From Rivularia sp. MS3 (lineage in GTDB: Bacteria; Cyanobacteriota; Cyanobacteriia; Cyanobacteriales; Nostocaceae): DNA of 64,000 bases. Below are positions 17,917 through 27,346 of this stretch, in pieces. The notes below the pieces were generated by a model, which worked only from the letters and a program-made list of their open reading frames with translations, was not told the origin of the DNA and did no database searches. Every line of letters begins with the position of its first letter. Within the stretch, counting starts at the first letter, position 1. Location of the stretch: positions 1 through 64,000 of the forward strand of contig JAHCMI010000047.1 of assembly GCA_019192545.1 (NCBI GenBank). Reading direction: 5' to 3'. A program made the position numbers and the translations under genes.

Positions 17917-18492
17917 TTAACCTGAAATCGCTTCTTTAACGGCAGCGACAATATGCGGATAAGCGCCGCAGCGACAAAGGTTTCCGCTCATACGTTCGCG
18001 AATTTCGGTGTCGGTTAACTCAATTGATGCGGTTGGGTTGGCTATTTCTTCTAAATCTGTTACCGTACTGGCTTGCCCTGCTTCTATTTCTGAAAGCAAC
18101 GCTACAGCAGAACAAATTTGTCCGGAGGTACAGTAACCGCACTGAAAACCATCGTTATTTACAAATGCAGCCTGCATTGCATGAAGTTCATCACCCGTAC
18201 TCAAACCTTCGATAGTTGTAATTTCATCCCCTTCATGCATGATTGCTAAAGCCAGACAAGAATTTATTCTTTCTCCATTGATTAATACGGTGCAAGCACC
18301 ACACTGCCCGTGATTGCAACCTTTTTTACTGCCGGTTAAATTTAAACGTTCTCGCAATGCATCAAGAAGAGTAACGCGGGGTTCAATGTTTAAAGTATGT
18401 TCTGTACCATTAATCTTTAATTTCACCGGAACGGTATCAATACTTTTGCTTTCTGCATTAGTTGATAGCGAACTTGGTTTTGTAGTAGTCAT
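17917..18492 (-). CDS. (2Fe-2S)-binding subunit of molybdenum hydroxylase
   Basis: The 191-residue small subunit carries two 2Fe-2S clusters. The plant-type ferredoxin motif GCNHGQCGACTVLINGE is near residue 58, and the all-alpha cluster has CGYCTSGQICSA (near 118) and MSGNLCRCGAYP (near 168). Homologs such as PaoA have a Tat signal; the N-terminus here (residues 1-22) is polar, without a twin-arginine motif or hydrophobic stretch, so the complex is probably cytoplasmic. It is first gene of the operon; the promoter should lie in 18493-18740. Confidence 0.93.
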   Translation of the reverse strand: MTTTKPSSLSTNAESKSIDTVPVKLKINGTEHTLNIEPRVTLLDALRERLNLTGSKKGCNHGQCGACTVLINGERINSCLALAIMHEGDEITTIEGLSTGDELHAMQAAFVNNDGFQCGYCTSGQICSAVALLSEIEAGQASTVTDLEEIANPTASIELTDTEIRERMSGNLCRCGAYPHIVAAVKEAISG

Positions 18493-18744
18493 TTCGATAA
18501 TACCTATCCCTCTCGAAAAATATTAAGTCTAGATTTTAGGGAGTAGTACTATCTAAAGAAATAAGTTAGACAAACTACATAAAAGTTAAAACAGTAAACA
18601 ATTACTAATATTAAATCTATCGATAATCAATGGCTATTAATATTGATGTCAGCGATACTCTTAGTATGCAAAAGATATGATTTTACCATTAGCAAACTTC
18701 TTTTAATGTCAACTAAATTATTTCCAAGGTAGACGAACAGCCAT

Positions 18745-19047
18745 TTATTCTATAGGTTTCATTTCGGGCATGATATCATGTATATCTTCTTTGTTTGACA
18801 TCCGATTCGCATACTAATTAGCTCCAGTAAAAGCTTTGAAACCATGAGCAAAGATGCTGATAAAAACTGTAACTACCATAGTAGAAAACATAAATTAGCT
18901 ACCCTGTACATTATCTTTTTCTACAATTGATAAACCGTAAACAATGGAAGCAATTCCTCTCGAACCAAACCAGCCTATAAATAAGGTAGTATCTAACTGC
19001 AATTTTAAGCGAATTGTAGAAATTGCAACTCCTAAGAGTTGAGTTAT
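18745..19047 (-). pseudogene. Decayed C-terminal fragment of an NhaP-type Na+/H+ antiporter
   Basis: Read on the minus strand in a single frame, this gives LFIGWFGSRGIASIVYGLSI, then VVTVFISIFAHGFKAFTG, then NRMSNKEDIHDIMPEMKP, which match in order the last membrane helices and tail of CPA1/NhaP cation:proton antiporters. Two in-frame stops interrupt it (after VQGS and after TGAN), and no upstream part encoding the other helices is present. The natural stop is at 18745-18747. It is a relic of gene loss beside the molybdoenzyme operon. Confidence 0.75.
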
Positions 19048-19380
19048 CTAATCAAGTTATTTCTGAACATTCTTAGAGGATGTTTGCGAAGCAAAAACCC
19101 TAATAAAAATACGTTGTTAAAGGCTTTATTTATAATTAAATGCTAATTTTGCTCAGAAAATCATTACAGAATCTAAAGGCTCTTAGGGAAAAGCAGTTAG
19201 CCACCCATACTCGGCAAATCACAAAAACTATTACTTGAGAATGAAAAAAATCTTGTCGAATAACCAATAAATATCCATCAAGGGAATGAAAAATAACCGG
19301 TTGAACGTTTTTGGCTACCAAATTCCCATAAACTATGATTGGTAAACCATTATCTAATCACCTAATCGGAGATACCCGAT

Positions 19381-20781
19381 GTGACTGAAATGAACAATGT
19401 AGCTTCTGTCATTCAGGAATCAACTCGCCGGGAATTGCGGGATTTAGTACGAACTCAATTGCAAATGCTACTCGAACAAGGTGACTTGCGGGGTGCAAAA
19501 GCAATTCTCGTACCGGTACAGCCTGCTGATACGGCGGAGGTGATTGAAGCTTTACCGGAAACAATGCACGCTTTAGTGTTTCGTTTGCTTTCTAAAAATG
19601 AAGCAATTGAGGTTTACGAGCATCTCGATCGCAGCGTTCAAGAAAAGTTGATAGAGGAATTTCGCTCTCAGGAAGTGCTTGACATCGTTGATAAAATGTC
19701 ACCGGACGATAGAGCGAGGTTATTTGATGAGCTACCGGCGAAAGTTGTCAATCGTCTCTTAGAACAACTTAGTCCAACTCAAAGACAAGCTACGGCTCAA
19801 TTGTTGGGTTATGAATCCGGTACTGCCGGAAGACTCATGACTCCTCAATTCATTTTGCTTAAGGAAAATTTTACCGTAGCGCAAGCTTTGGAAAGAATTC
19901 GCCGCCAAGCTAATGCTAGCGAGATGATTTATTATCTTTACGTTACGGATGCTGCTAGGCATTTCACCGGAATTGTTTCGCTACGCCAATTAGTAACGGC
20001 TAGAACAGATCAAACAATTGATGAGATTGTTAATCGCGACTTAATCTACGTTCATACAGATACAGACCAAGAAGAAGTTGCCAGAATTATTCAGAAGTAT
20101 GATTTTCTAGCCGTACCGGTAGTAGATAGAGAAAAACGTTTGGTCGGTATAATTACGGTAGATGATGTTATAGATATTATTCAAGAAGAAACTACAGAAG
20201 ATATTTATGCTTTGGGTGGTGGCGTACAATCTAGCGGTGATAACTATTTTCAAACTGACTTATTTACTGTCGCTCGCAAGCGGGTAGTTTGGTTATTAGT
20301 CTTGCTCGTTACTAACACTGTCACGGGAACCATTATTAAATCTGAAGAAGATATTTTGCAAAAAGTAGTAACCTTAGCTGCTTTCATTCCCCTGCTTACC
20401 GGCACCGGGGGTAACGTCGGCGCTCAATCATCTACGGTGGTGATTCGCGGTATGAACACCGACGAAATCCGCAGTTTAGGCACCATTCAGGTAATTGGTA
20501 GAGAAGCCCTCGCTGGTGCAATCTTAGGTGTCACATTAGGAGCGATCGCCACTTTATGGGCATTTTTACTGCAAGGTAACTTACAAGTCGCGATCGCAGT
20601 CGGTAGTAGTTTGGTTGCAATATCGATTTTGGCTTCAGTTTCGGGTTCTTCGCTACCGTTTTTATTCCGTTTTATGAAGCTAGATCCAGCGTTAATGTCT
20701 GCACCATTTATTACAACGGCGGTAGATGTAGCAGGTGTTTTAATTTACTTTGGTTTGGCAAGGATGATTCTGAAATTATGA
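19381..20781 (+). CDS. mgtE: Magnesium transporter MgtE
   Basis: The 466-residue Mg2+ channel/transporter has the MgtE N-domain (about residues 30-135: IEALPETMHALVFRLL, MSPDDRARLFDELP), two CBS domains (about 140-265, ending VDDVIDIIQEETTEDI) and five membrane helices (about 290-466). The pore segment PLLTGTGGNVGAQSSTVVIRG is conserved. The reading frame starts at a GTG at 19381; an ATG three codons on is an alternative. It is a single gene, with no riboswitch recognised upstream. Confidence 0.95.
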   Translation: MTEMNNVASVIQESTRRELRDLVRTQLQMLLEQGDLRGAKAILVPVQPADTAEVIEALPETMHALVFRLLSKNEAIEVYEHLDRSVQEKLIEEFRSQEVLDIVDKMSPDDRARLFDELPAKVVNRLLEQLSPTQRQATAQLLGYESGTAGRLMTPQFILLKENFTVAQALERIRRQANASEMIYYLYVTDAARHFTGIVSLRQLVTARTDQTIDEIVNRDLIYVHTDTDQEEVARIIQKYDFLAVPVVDREKRLVGIITVDDVIDIIQEETTEDIYALGGGVQSSGDNYFQTDLFTVARKRVVWLLVLLVTNTVTGTIIKSEEDILQKVVTLAAFIPLLTGTGGNVGAQSSTVVIRGMNTDEIRSLGTIQVIGREALAGAILGVTLGAIATLWAFLLQGNLQVAIAVGSSLVAISILASVSGSSLPFLFRFMKLDPALMSAPFITTAVDVAGVLIYFGLARMILKL

Positions 20782-21056
20782 TTGAAAATTGATAATTAAA
20801 TAAAGAGCTAATGTTGCTCTGCGAATAATACTAGTACGTTAGGGCATAATCAAATTTGTAATTTATTTTTTATCACTTATTTTTCGCAGATACTTATGCT
20901 TTAACACATCCTACAACCTGGAAACTGGAAATTGATTACTGACAATGGTGCGTTACGGCATAATCAAATTTGTACTAATTATAGATACCGAAGCCGTAAC
21001 ACACCCTACTGATAACTGCTAACTGACGATCCACACCCTCCGGGTGAACAACTGAT
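20782..21056. repeat. Intergenic direct repeats (ggcataatcaaatttgta)
   Basis: Two direct copies of a block containing cgtta(c/g)ggcataatcaaatttgta (near 20837 and 20949) are each followed by taacacatccta-type text. It is a dispersed repeat between mgtE and the orphan gene; no gene is seen. Confidence 0.55.
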
Positions 21057-21434
21057 TTACAAATCTGCTGGAGTATCAGGGGCAACAACTTCTCCAGTAC
21101 CAATATTTAACCTTGCATCTGGAGTGGTAATTAATTCGTTTAATTCGGAAACTTGTAAATTCATTTCATCACAAGCATTGCTTAATTCTTGTCTGAATGT
21201 ATTTAAATCATCACCATAGCCACACTGAAGAGCAGCAGTTTTTATTCCCTGCTTAGCATTTGCTTTCGCGCAGTCTACTAAATCTGTACCTTTTAGTGGT
21301 GTAGGAGATGCCATATTTATATTTGTAATGGGGTCAACAATAATTATTGCAATATTAGCAGTAGTTGTCGATATGCTCATCTCCCCAATGGTTGAACAGC
21401 TTTTAGGCTGTGAGGAATAAATTTTGCCGAACAA
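21057..21434 (-). CDS. Hypothetical protein, small orphan divergent from ATP-grasp ligase
   Basis: I do not recognise this product of up to 125 residues. The C-terminal 85 residues (from MASPTPLKGTDL, ATG at 21314) look most protein-like, with a helical part holding three cysteines (CAKANAKQG, ALQCGYGDDLN, NACDEMNLQ) and an acidic, proline-containing tail. The region before it is polar and isoleucine-rich (ANIAIIIVDPITNIN). None of the possible starts (21434, 21380, 21314) has a well-spaced ribosome site; GGGGAG abuts the one at 21380. It is divergent from the PGM1-related ligase gene with a gap of 111 bases, so the two could share control. Confidence 0.5.
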   Translation of the reverse strand: MFGKIYSSQPKSCSTIGEMSISTTTANIAIIIVDPITNINMASPTPLKGTDLVDCAKANAKQGIKTAALQCGYGDDLNTFRQELSNACDEMNLQVSELNELITTPDARLNIGTGEVVAPDTPADL

Positions 21435-21545
21435 CCATAATTAATAGTTAAAATATCGAGACATTTTACGTTCATCTGGTTGTTTGATTAGGCGAACTGT
21501 AGCCGATCGCTGATAATTAATGATAAATAACTGGCAATTGATAAC

Positions 21546-23144
21546 ATGCTTCATATATCTGATTTAGAACAAATAGAAAAATTTCGTTATCTTCAATCAG
21601 ATTTACGGGATAGATGGAAATGTGTAGAAGGTGATGAAAGCGATACAAGTGATGTTGATATTTTAGTAATTCCTTCCCTTAGCCTCGATCAGCGCGAACT
21701 TAAAAAAGTAGAAGGTTACGAACATTATGAAGAACGTTTGTTATTTGCTTTAATTCGGTTGTGGAACCCACGCAATCGGCTCATTTATGTGACATCTGTT
21801 CCTTTACATCCTAGTATTATCGATTATTATCTACAGATGTTACCGGGAATTCCTTTTTCTCACGCTCGCAATCGTTTGTTATTGCTTTCCACTTATGATT
21901 CTTCGCTTAAACCTTTGAGTCAAAAGATTTTAGAGCGTCCCCGGTTATTACAGCATATTCAACATGCTTTACGAATAGATAAGTCTTTTATGATATGTTA
22001 CAACTCCACTGGTTTTGAAGCACAATTGTCTTTAAAATTAGGAGTTCCACTGTATGCTGCGGCTCCAGATTTACAAACTTGGGGGACGAAAAGCGGTTCC
22101 AGACAAATATTTGCCGAAGCTGAAGTTCCCCATCCCGATGGTAGCAAGCTTATGTGGAATATCTCAGATTTAGCCGAAGCTGGAGCAGAATTATGGGAAC
22201 GTCAGCCATCTTTACAAAGGATGGTAGTAAAACTAAATGAAGGTATTTCCGGAGAAGGAAACGCACTGTTAGATTTAAGACCGATTCTTGAATTTGCTCC
22301 CGATAAAGCATCTCATCAAGAAAGGGTAAATAAAATTACTGAAAGTTTTAATAACATGAGTTTCCAAGCAAAACAAGAAACTTGGTCAACATTTTCCGGC
22401 AGAATACCCGAATTAGGAGCGATTGTAGAAGCTTTTGTCGAAGGTGATGTTAAGCTTTCCCCCAGCGTTCAAGGAAGAATTACACCAACTGGAGAAGTGG
22501 AAATTCTTTCTACTCATGACCAAATTCTCGGTGGCCCCGACGGTCAAATTTTTCTCGGATGTAAATTTCCTGCCGATAGAGATTATAGATTGCAGTTACA
22601 GCAACTAGGTTTACAAATTGGTCGTAAATTAGCAGAAAAAGGAGCTTTGGAAAGGTATGGTGTAGATTTTATCGTCGTTAAGCAAAATGGAAAATGGGAT
22701 ATCCAAGCAATCGAAATAAATTTACGCAAAGGTGGTACTACTCACCCCTTTATGACTTTAAAATTACTTACCAACGGTCGTTACGAACCTTCTACAGGTT
22801 TATTTTATTCTCAACAAGGACGACCAAAATATTACATTGCTACTGATAATTTGCAAAAAGAACGCTATCGGGGGCTTTTACCCAATGATTTAATGGATAT
22901 TATCGCTCAACACAGATTAAATTTCGACACCGGAACAGAAACCGGAACGGTATTTCATTTAATGGGTTGTCTTTCAGAATTTGGTAAATTAGGATTAACC
23001 AGCATCGGTGATTCCCCCCAACAAGCAGAAGAAATATACAACAAAGTAGTAAAAGTTCTTGATGAAGAAACCCCAAACAGTGACAATGATTTTTCATCAC
23101 TATCAAAACAAACTTTCCCTATCTCCTGGGAAGGGTTTAGTTGA
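21546..23144 (+). CDS. PGM1-related ATP-grasp peptide ligase-like protein
   Basis: The 532-residue protein has an ATP-grasp fold in its second half. VVKLNEGISGEGNALLDLRP (near residue 227) is the ATP-binding glycine-rich strand, and GALERYGVDFIVV and AIEINLRKGGTTHPF (near 396-410) carry the metal-binding Glu/Asn. The PGM1 group is named after the ligase that joins amino acids to a peptide in pheganomycin biosynthesis; cyanobacterial members are common and uncharacterised. The N-terminal third (VDILVIPSLSLDQ, YVTSVPLHPSIIDYYLQMLPG) is typical of this cyanobacterial group. The substrate is unknown. Confidence 0.8.
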   Translation: MLHISDLEQIEKFRYLQSDLRDRWKCVEGDESDTSDVDILVIPSLSLDQRELKKVEGYEHYEERLLFALIRLWNPRNRLIYVTSVPLHPSIIDYYLQMLPGIPFSHARNRLLLLSTYDSSLKPLSQKILERPRLLQHIQHALRIDKSFMICYNSTGFEAQLSLKLGVPLYAAAPDLQTWGTKSGSRQIFAEAEVPHPDGSKLMWNISDLAEAGAELWERQPSLQRMVVKLNEGISGEGNALLDLRPILEFAPDKASHQERVNKITESFNNMSFQAKQETWSTFSGRIPELGAIVEAFVEGDVKLSPSVQGRITPTGEVEILSTHDQILGGPDGQIFLGCKFPADRDYRLQLQQLGLQIGRKLAEKGALERYGVDFIVVKQNGKWDIQAIEINLRKGGTTHPFMTLKLLTNGRYEPSTGLFYSQQGRPKYYIATDNLQKERYRGLLPNDLMDIIAQHRLNFDTGTETGTVFHLMGCLSEFGKLGLTSIGDSPQQAEEIYNKVVKVLDEETPNSDNDFSSLSKQTFPISWEGFS

Positions 23145-23449
23145 GAGTTAGGAGTTATGAATGAGTAGCAAGTAGCAGGTAGCAGGTAGCAAGTAAGAAG
23201 TAGTAAGCTTTTTTGTGCAAGATACTTTTACTTACTTGCTACTTGAATAATTCTTCTCTAACCGCTCTTGGTATATTCCAATTCTCTTGCAAAGCTTTCT
23301 GTAAAAAGTAGTTAAGGGTGAAAGATATAAAAGGATGTCTCACAATTAGATCGCTGAAATATTTACAATAAATTTTTCTTCTGTTTAACCGATAATTCAT
23401 AGCTCCTAACTCTTAACTCTCAACTCTTTACCCCCATGCTCAATCCCCC
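23145..23449. repeat. Intergenic short tandem repeats (gtagcag, aactctt units)
   Basis: The gap holds gttaggag/tagcaggtagcaggtagcaagta arrays near 23146-23203 and tcctaactcttaactctcaactc near 23404-23428. No gene or clear terminator is seen. Confidence 0.6.
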
Positions 23450-25180
23450 ATGTCCAATTCCCAACCGAATTTAAATGCGATTCACTGCGTAAATCCGAAT
23501 TGTTCGCGCCCTTATCCCCAACCTTGGGGAAATAAATTTTGTCTTGCTTGTGGCTCGCGGCTACAGCTTCAAGATAGATTTATTCCTCTCGAACGTTTGG
23601 GTTCTGGGGGTTTTGCTCGCATTTATACGGTTTGGGATATTGATGCACAAGCAGAAAAGGTTTTGAAGGTGTTGGTGGAAACTTCTCCAAAAGCGCTGGA
23701 ATTATTTGCTCAAGAAGCAGAAGTTTTACAGCGTTTAAAACATGGGGGTGTTCCAAAAGTTGAAGCCGATGGGTATTTTTTCCATAATCTCTCGAATTCA
23801 GTTCAAGAGCTAGATTTACCTTGTTTGATTATGGAAAAAATTAACGGGCAAACTTTGGAAGAAGTTCGTTATTTATATCCGCAAGGCTGTTCTGAAGAGT
23901 TGGTATTAGATTGGCTCAAGCAAGCGGTTGATATCCTGCGGCATCTCCACGAACATATGATTATTCACCGCGATATCAAACCTTCTAACTTAATGTTGCG
24001 TAACCCTGCTTCCAATTTAAAAAATTCTCAGTTGGTAGTAATTGATTTTGGTGGTGCAAAACACTTTAGCGTTGCGACTTCTCATCGTCAATCTAGTTCG
24101 ACGCGATTATTTTCGACTGGATACAGCCCACCAGAACAAGTTACCGGGCGCAATGTCGGCCCCACAGCCGATTTTTACGCTCTTGCTAGAACAATGATTG
24201 AATTGCTCACAGGAAAAAATCCTCAAGAATTAGAAGATGTTCGTACAGGAACATTACGCTGGCGACAAGCATTAAAATTCTCAGAATATGGCAGTGATGT
24301 CAATCCTCTGCTAGTAGATTTACTTGACGACATGGCACAAGAAGAAGTGCGATCGCGTCCGGAAAATGCATTAATTATTCAAAAACGTTTAGCACAGATA
24401 ATTAAATCAACATCATATTTACCAGCAAATCCACGCCAAGGATTTTTCAAGGGAACAAAAGAATTTATCGAACAATTTGTTTTAGGAACAACCCAAGGTG
24501 TAAGTAATACAACACTATTCGCATTCAAGCTAGTCACAGGAATAATTCGCGGTTGCTTTGAAACTTTGTGGACGATGATTTTAGCCTGTATTGGGGCTTG
24601 TATCGGTACAATTGCAGGTTTTTTCCTGGCATTTGCTACAGCCTTGGGCGATAAAGTTGGAGAAGTAGTAAGTTATATACTCATAGCTTTCACATCAAAT
24701 CCGCAACCCATAATAGGTTCGGAAATAGTCTTATTTGCAGCATCTGGACTTGGAACAGCTTGGGGAATAACTTTAGCAGGAGGCTTCGATCAAAAAAGAA
24801 GATTTTTGATAGCTTCGGTAATGGGAATAATTGGATATAGCGGGGGTTGGTTTATCTTACAGCTAATCGCACCGCAACAAGGAGAAGCATGGGTAGGATT
24901 AATACTATTTGCAGTCTCCTTACTAACCTTCGGCTTAGGACTTCGTTCCCATCACATCATCCATGCAATCATGGCTGCATTTGGTACCGCAATTATTTTT
25001 GCAGGTTTAATCAATTTGGGTTTATCGCCAACTATATTAAATGCAGCAACTCCCTTCGACATATCCCAACTGTGGATAAAAATAGCCTTCTTCTGTATGT
25101 TAGGCAGCTTTACAAGTGCTTGGTTGGGAGTCAGTAATTACCTAGTTATTCCCTTGCTAAAACTTCTTGGTTGGAGGTGA
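23450..25180 (+). CDS. Serine/threonine protein kinase with zinc ribbon and membrane tail
   Basis: The 576-residue Hanks-type kinase has an N-terminal four-cysteine zinc ribbon (C13, C18, C31, C34). The kinase domain covers about residues 44-310: glycine loop LGSGGFARIYTV, catalytic HRDIKPSNLML with D175, and metal-binding DFGGAK with D199 (DFG intact). From about 340 the protein has several hydrophobic segments (about 355-380, 420-445, 455-475, 480-500, 505-535, 545-570), so the kinase is membrane anchored. Cyanobacteria have many such kinases; the target is unknown. Confidence 0.9.
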   Translation: MSNSQPNLNAIHCVNPNCSRPYPQPWGNKFCLACGSRLQLQDRFIPLERLGSGGFARIYTVWDIDAQAEKVLKVLVETSPKALELFAQEAEVLQRLKHGGVPKVEADGYFFHNLSNSVQELDLPCLIMEKINGQTLEEVRYLYPQGCSEELVLDWLKQAVDILRHLHEHMIIHRDIKPSNLMLRNPASNLKNSQLVVIDFGGAKHFSVATSHRQSSSTRLFSTGYSPPEQVTGRNVGPTADFYALARTMIELLTGKNPQELEDVRTGTLRWRQALKFSEYGSDVNPLLVDLLDDMAQEEVRSRPENALIIQKRLAQIIKSTSYLPANPRQGFFKGTKEFIEQFVLGTTQGVSNTTLFAFKLVTGIIRGCFETLWTMILACIGACIGTIAGFFLAFATALGDKVGEVVSYILIAFTSNPQPIIGSEIVLFAASGLGTAWGITLAGGFDQKRRFLIASVMGIIGYSGGWFILQLIAPQQGEAWVGLILFAVSLLTFGLGLRSHHIIHAIMAAFGTAIIFAGLINLGLSPTILNAATPFDISQLWIKIAFFCMLGSFTSAWLGVSNYLVIPLLKLLGWR

Positions 25181-25183
25181 ACA

Positions 25184-25302
25184 GTGAACAGCGAACAGCG
25201 AACAACGAGCAGTGTTTCGGAAAATTGAAAAGCATGAAACTGCTATTGATGCTTGTATTTTTACTTACTACTTACTACTTACTATTTACCACTTACTACT
25301 AC
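25184..25302. repeat. Short tandem repeats (gaacagc; acttact)
   Basis: Two heptamer arrays follow the kinase stop: gtgaacagcgaacagcgaac at 25180-25215 and acttactacttactacttac at about 25263-25302. They are variants of the repeats seen at many other junctions. Confidence 0.65.
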
Positions 25303-25597
25303 TCTGAACTGACGTTAATTACCAATTACCAAAAATAGTGAATCCCTCCGCCACCATATAAACTGGGCTAGAGGGATTCGATAATTCGTTGACTATAGAA
25401 CTTTCGGTATATCTCTTGATGTCCCTATTTTAATAGCTGTATGTGGGATTGAGTAGTGCAAAATCCACAATTTACAACTTTTTTATAATTTTTTTATCTA
25501 TCCTTTATACTTGTTATATAATTAACGATTTGTATATGTAAGTATAGCAATACATAATTGTTTAAAACCCCTACCTTGATAAGTATCTCTAAAGAAT
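25303..25597. other. Intergenic region with an inverted repeat
   Basis: GAATCCCTC (25340-25348) pairs with GAGGGATTC (25371-25379), a 9-base stem with a 22-base loop and no T run, so it is a weak terminator candidate for either strand. The remainder, AT-rich, should hold the promoter of the pentapeptide gene. Confidence 0.45.
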
Positions 25598-26161
25598 ATG
25601 AAATCAGCAATTGTAGCTAGTATTACCATGCTCGCCTGTTTTAGCTTTATGGAAAAAGCAAAAGCATTTAATCCACAAGATATAGAACGGTTTAAGGCTA
25701 ATGGTGCTTGTCCAAGATGCGATCTTAGTGGCGCTAATTTGTCACAAACTGATTTGTCAAGAGTAAACCTACGGGATGCAAATTTAAGAGGTGCGGATTT
25801 AACAGGTACGAATTTGTCTAATGCTGACTTAACCGGTGCAGACTTACAAAATGCCGTGTTAACTGGTGCTAATCTTTCAGGTGCTTCCTTGATGGGTGCT
25901 AACTTGCGATCGGCTTCTATGGAAAACGCTAATCTTTCTTTTGCTGCTTTAATGAGTGCTAATTTATCAGCAGCTAATTTAACTGGAGCAAATTTATTTC
26001 TAGCAAACTTCCGTGGGGCAAATTTCCGCTTAACTACCTTAAGAAATGGCGTTGTTTCATCGGACAAACCTTACTGGTGGTCTTTACAGTCAGAAAGTCT
26101 TAAAGACTGTAATAAGTTTAAAGCTGAAAATGCTCGCGGTACAACTTGTTATATTGAATAA
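25598..26161 (+). CDS. Secreted pentapeptide-repeat protein
   Basis: The 187-residue protein starts with a cleavable-looking signal sequence (MKSAIVASITMLACFSFMEKAKA, cut near residue 23). About 20 pentapeptide units of the A(D/N)LXX type follow from residue 42 to 142 (ANLSQTDLSRVNLRDANLRG and onward), which fold as a right-handed quadrilateral beta-helix. A conserved CPRCDLSGANL start and a C-terminal cysteine pair (SLKDCNKF, GTTCYIE) suggest a disulfide in the periplasm. The function of such proteins is not known. An intrinsic terminator follows. A long reading frame on the opposite strand is an antisense shadow of the repeats. Confidence 0.9.
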   Translation: MKSAIVASITMLACFSFMEKAKAFNPQDIERFKANGACPRCDLSGANLSQTDLSRVNLRDANLRGADLTGTNLSNADLTGADLQNAVLTGANLSGASLMGANLRSASMENANLSFAALMSANLSAANLTGANLFLANFRGANFRLTTLRNGVVSSDKPYWWSLQSESLKDCNKFKAENARGTTCYIE

Positions 26162-26191
26162 TTAGTAATTAGTTGTTAGTAATATAAAATT

Positions 26192-26217
26192 ACCCGGTTA
26201 TTTAACCGGTTTTTTTT
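26192..26217 (+). terminator. Rho-independent terminator of the pentapeptide gene
   Basis: CCGGTT-ATTT-AACCGG followed by eight T, 30 bases after the stop codon. It is a compact classical intrinsic terminator on the plus strand. Confidence 0.85.
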
Positions 26218-26823
26218 GGTGCTTATATTAATTAGTTTAAATATCTCTGAAAGCCATATTTTTATCAAGACATCAATTCAATTTTATTATTTCTAATCTA
26301 GGACTTACGCAAACTACATATTTTCAGGACTTGATTTTGTTGTTGGGTGCTATGACAATTGCGACTATTTTTGCAATTAAATGAAGTGAGAAATAATTTT
26401 AAATGGCAAAAATATGAGATAATTTAAAAATAATCTTATTTTTAATAATCGTAGTGTTAAAAAAATTTTATTATAAGCAAGCCTCTCCATTATAAAAAAA
26501 TATTTACTAACAGAATAATAGCACGAAACTGCTACGAAAAAAATTGTACTATTTGTTTTCATAATAAGAATTTACTATTCCAAAACAACTATTTACTGGA
26601 AACTATATATACCGCTAAGAGGTAAAAATAGGTAATTATCTCATTATATACAGGAATATATAAAGTATATTCGTAATAAATAAAACATATAATCTTCTAT
26701 GTAAAACCAATCGGTTGTTAAAAATAGATAAAAACGCATAATTGATTTGTAGACTTTTATTTCTTGATATTGCCTTGATAAGCAAAGCGTTATAAATCGC
26801 TACTCCTATTCAATATCTGCAAC
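26218..26823. other. AT-rich intergenic region, no gene seen
   Basis: About 600 bases between a plus-strand terminator and the convergent LuxR gene. It contains one copy of the dispersed motif ggacttacgcaaact (26303-26318), also present near 54720 and 59108, and otherwise very AT-rich sequence without coding character. Confidence 0.5.
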
Positions 26824-27309
26824 TCAAACTTTAGCTTCTGTTTGTAAAATGAAATTGATTAATGGGGCACAGCGGTAAACCATAGCTGCGCGACTGTCAA
26901 CGCCTAACTTAATGAAAGTTCGCCGTAAGTGTGTTGAAACAGTCCATTCACTAATTTGTAATCGATTTGCTATCTGTTTATTTGAATAACCTAACGCCAC
27001 AAAAGCAGCAATCTGTAATTCTCTTGCGGTTAATAAGTCTGTTACGGTTGGTTCTGCGACTTTTAATGTATCTTTGGCTTTTATAATTAAACAATATTGG
27101 TTATTTATTTCAACTCTTCCAACTACGGAATAATAATCAGCTTCTTCTGATGGTATTAAGTCTTTTTGTGCGTAGTCTTCCGAACTATTTCCAAATGAGA
27201 TAATCATATATTTAAAGCCTTGAGCGCAAAACTCACCAACAACTCCTAACCCTACAGATTGCGCTAATGCTTGAAGACAAGCCTTATTTGGGTCTTCAAA
27301 ATTATTCAT
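26824..27309 (-). CDS. LuxR-family helix-turn-helix transcriptional regulator
   Basis: The 161-residue protein has a C-terminal LuxR-type HTH (about residues 88-150): LTARELQIAAFVALGYSNKQ, then RLQISEWTVSTHLRRTFIKL. The N-terminal 80 residues form an unidentified small sensory part with a PAS/GAF-like flavour (IKAKDTLKV); I see no receiver domain, so it is not a standard response regulator. The start is sure: AGGAGG lies 5 bases before the ATG. It follows the orphan gene 27347-28192 by 37 bases, so they are probably cotranscribed. It lies next to the glycolipid cluster, a candidate target. Confidence 0.88.
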   Translation of the reverse strand: MNNFEDPNKACLQALAQSVGLGVVGEFCAQGFKYMIISFGNSSEDYAQKDLIPSEEADYYSVVGRVEINNQYCLIIKAKDTLKVAEPTVTDLLTARELQIAAFVALGYSNKQIANRLQISEWTVSTHLRRTFIKLGVDSRAAMVYRCAPLINFILQTEAKV

Positions 27310-27346
27310 TAAACCTCCTTTGTGATTACAAATTGATTAACAAATA

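Noticed and set aside
19136-19321. 61-codon minus-strand frame upstream of mgtE
   Set aside because: No family likeness; it lies in the upstream region of mgtE and is of chance length.
25522-26067. 181-codon frame antisense to the pentapeptide gene with its own repeated pattern
   Set aside because: The pattern mirrors the pentapeptide codons; the plus-strand gene has a signal peptide, A(D/N)LXX repeats and a terminator.
26377-26562. 61-codon minus-strand frame rich in Phe/Leu/Ile
   Set aside because: Typical of AT-rich non-coding DNA; no start signal.
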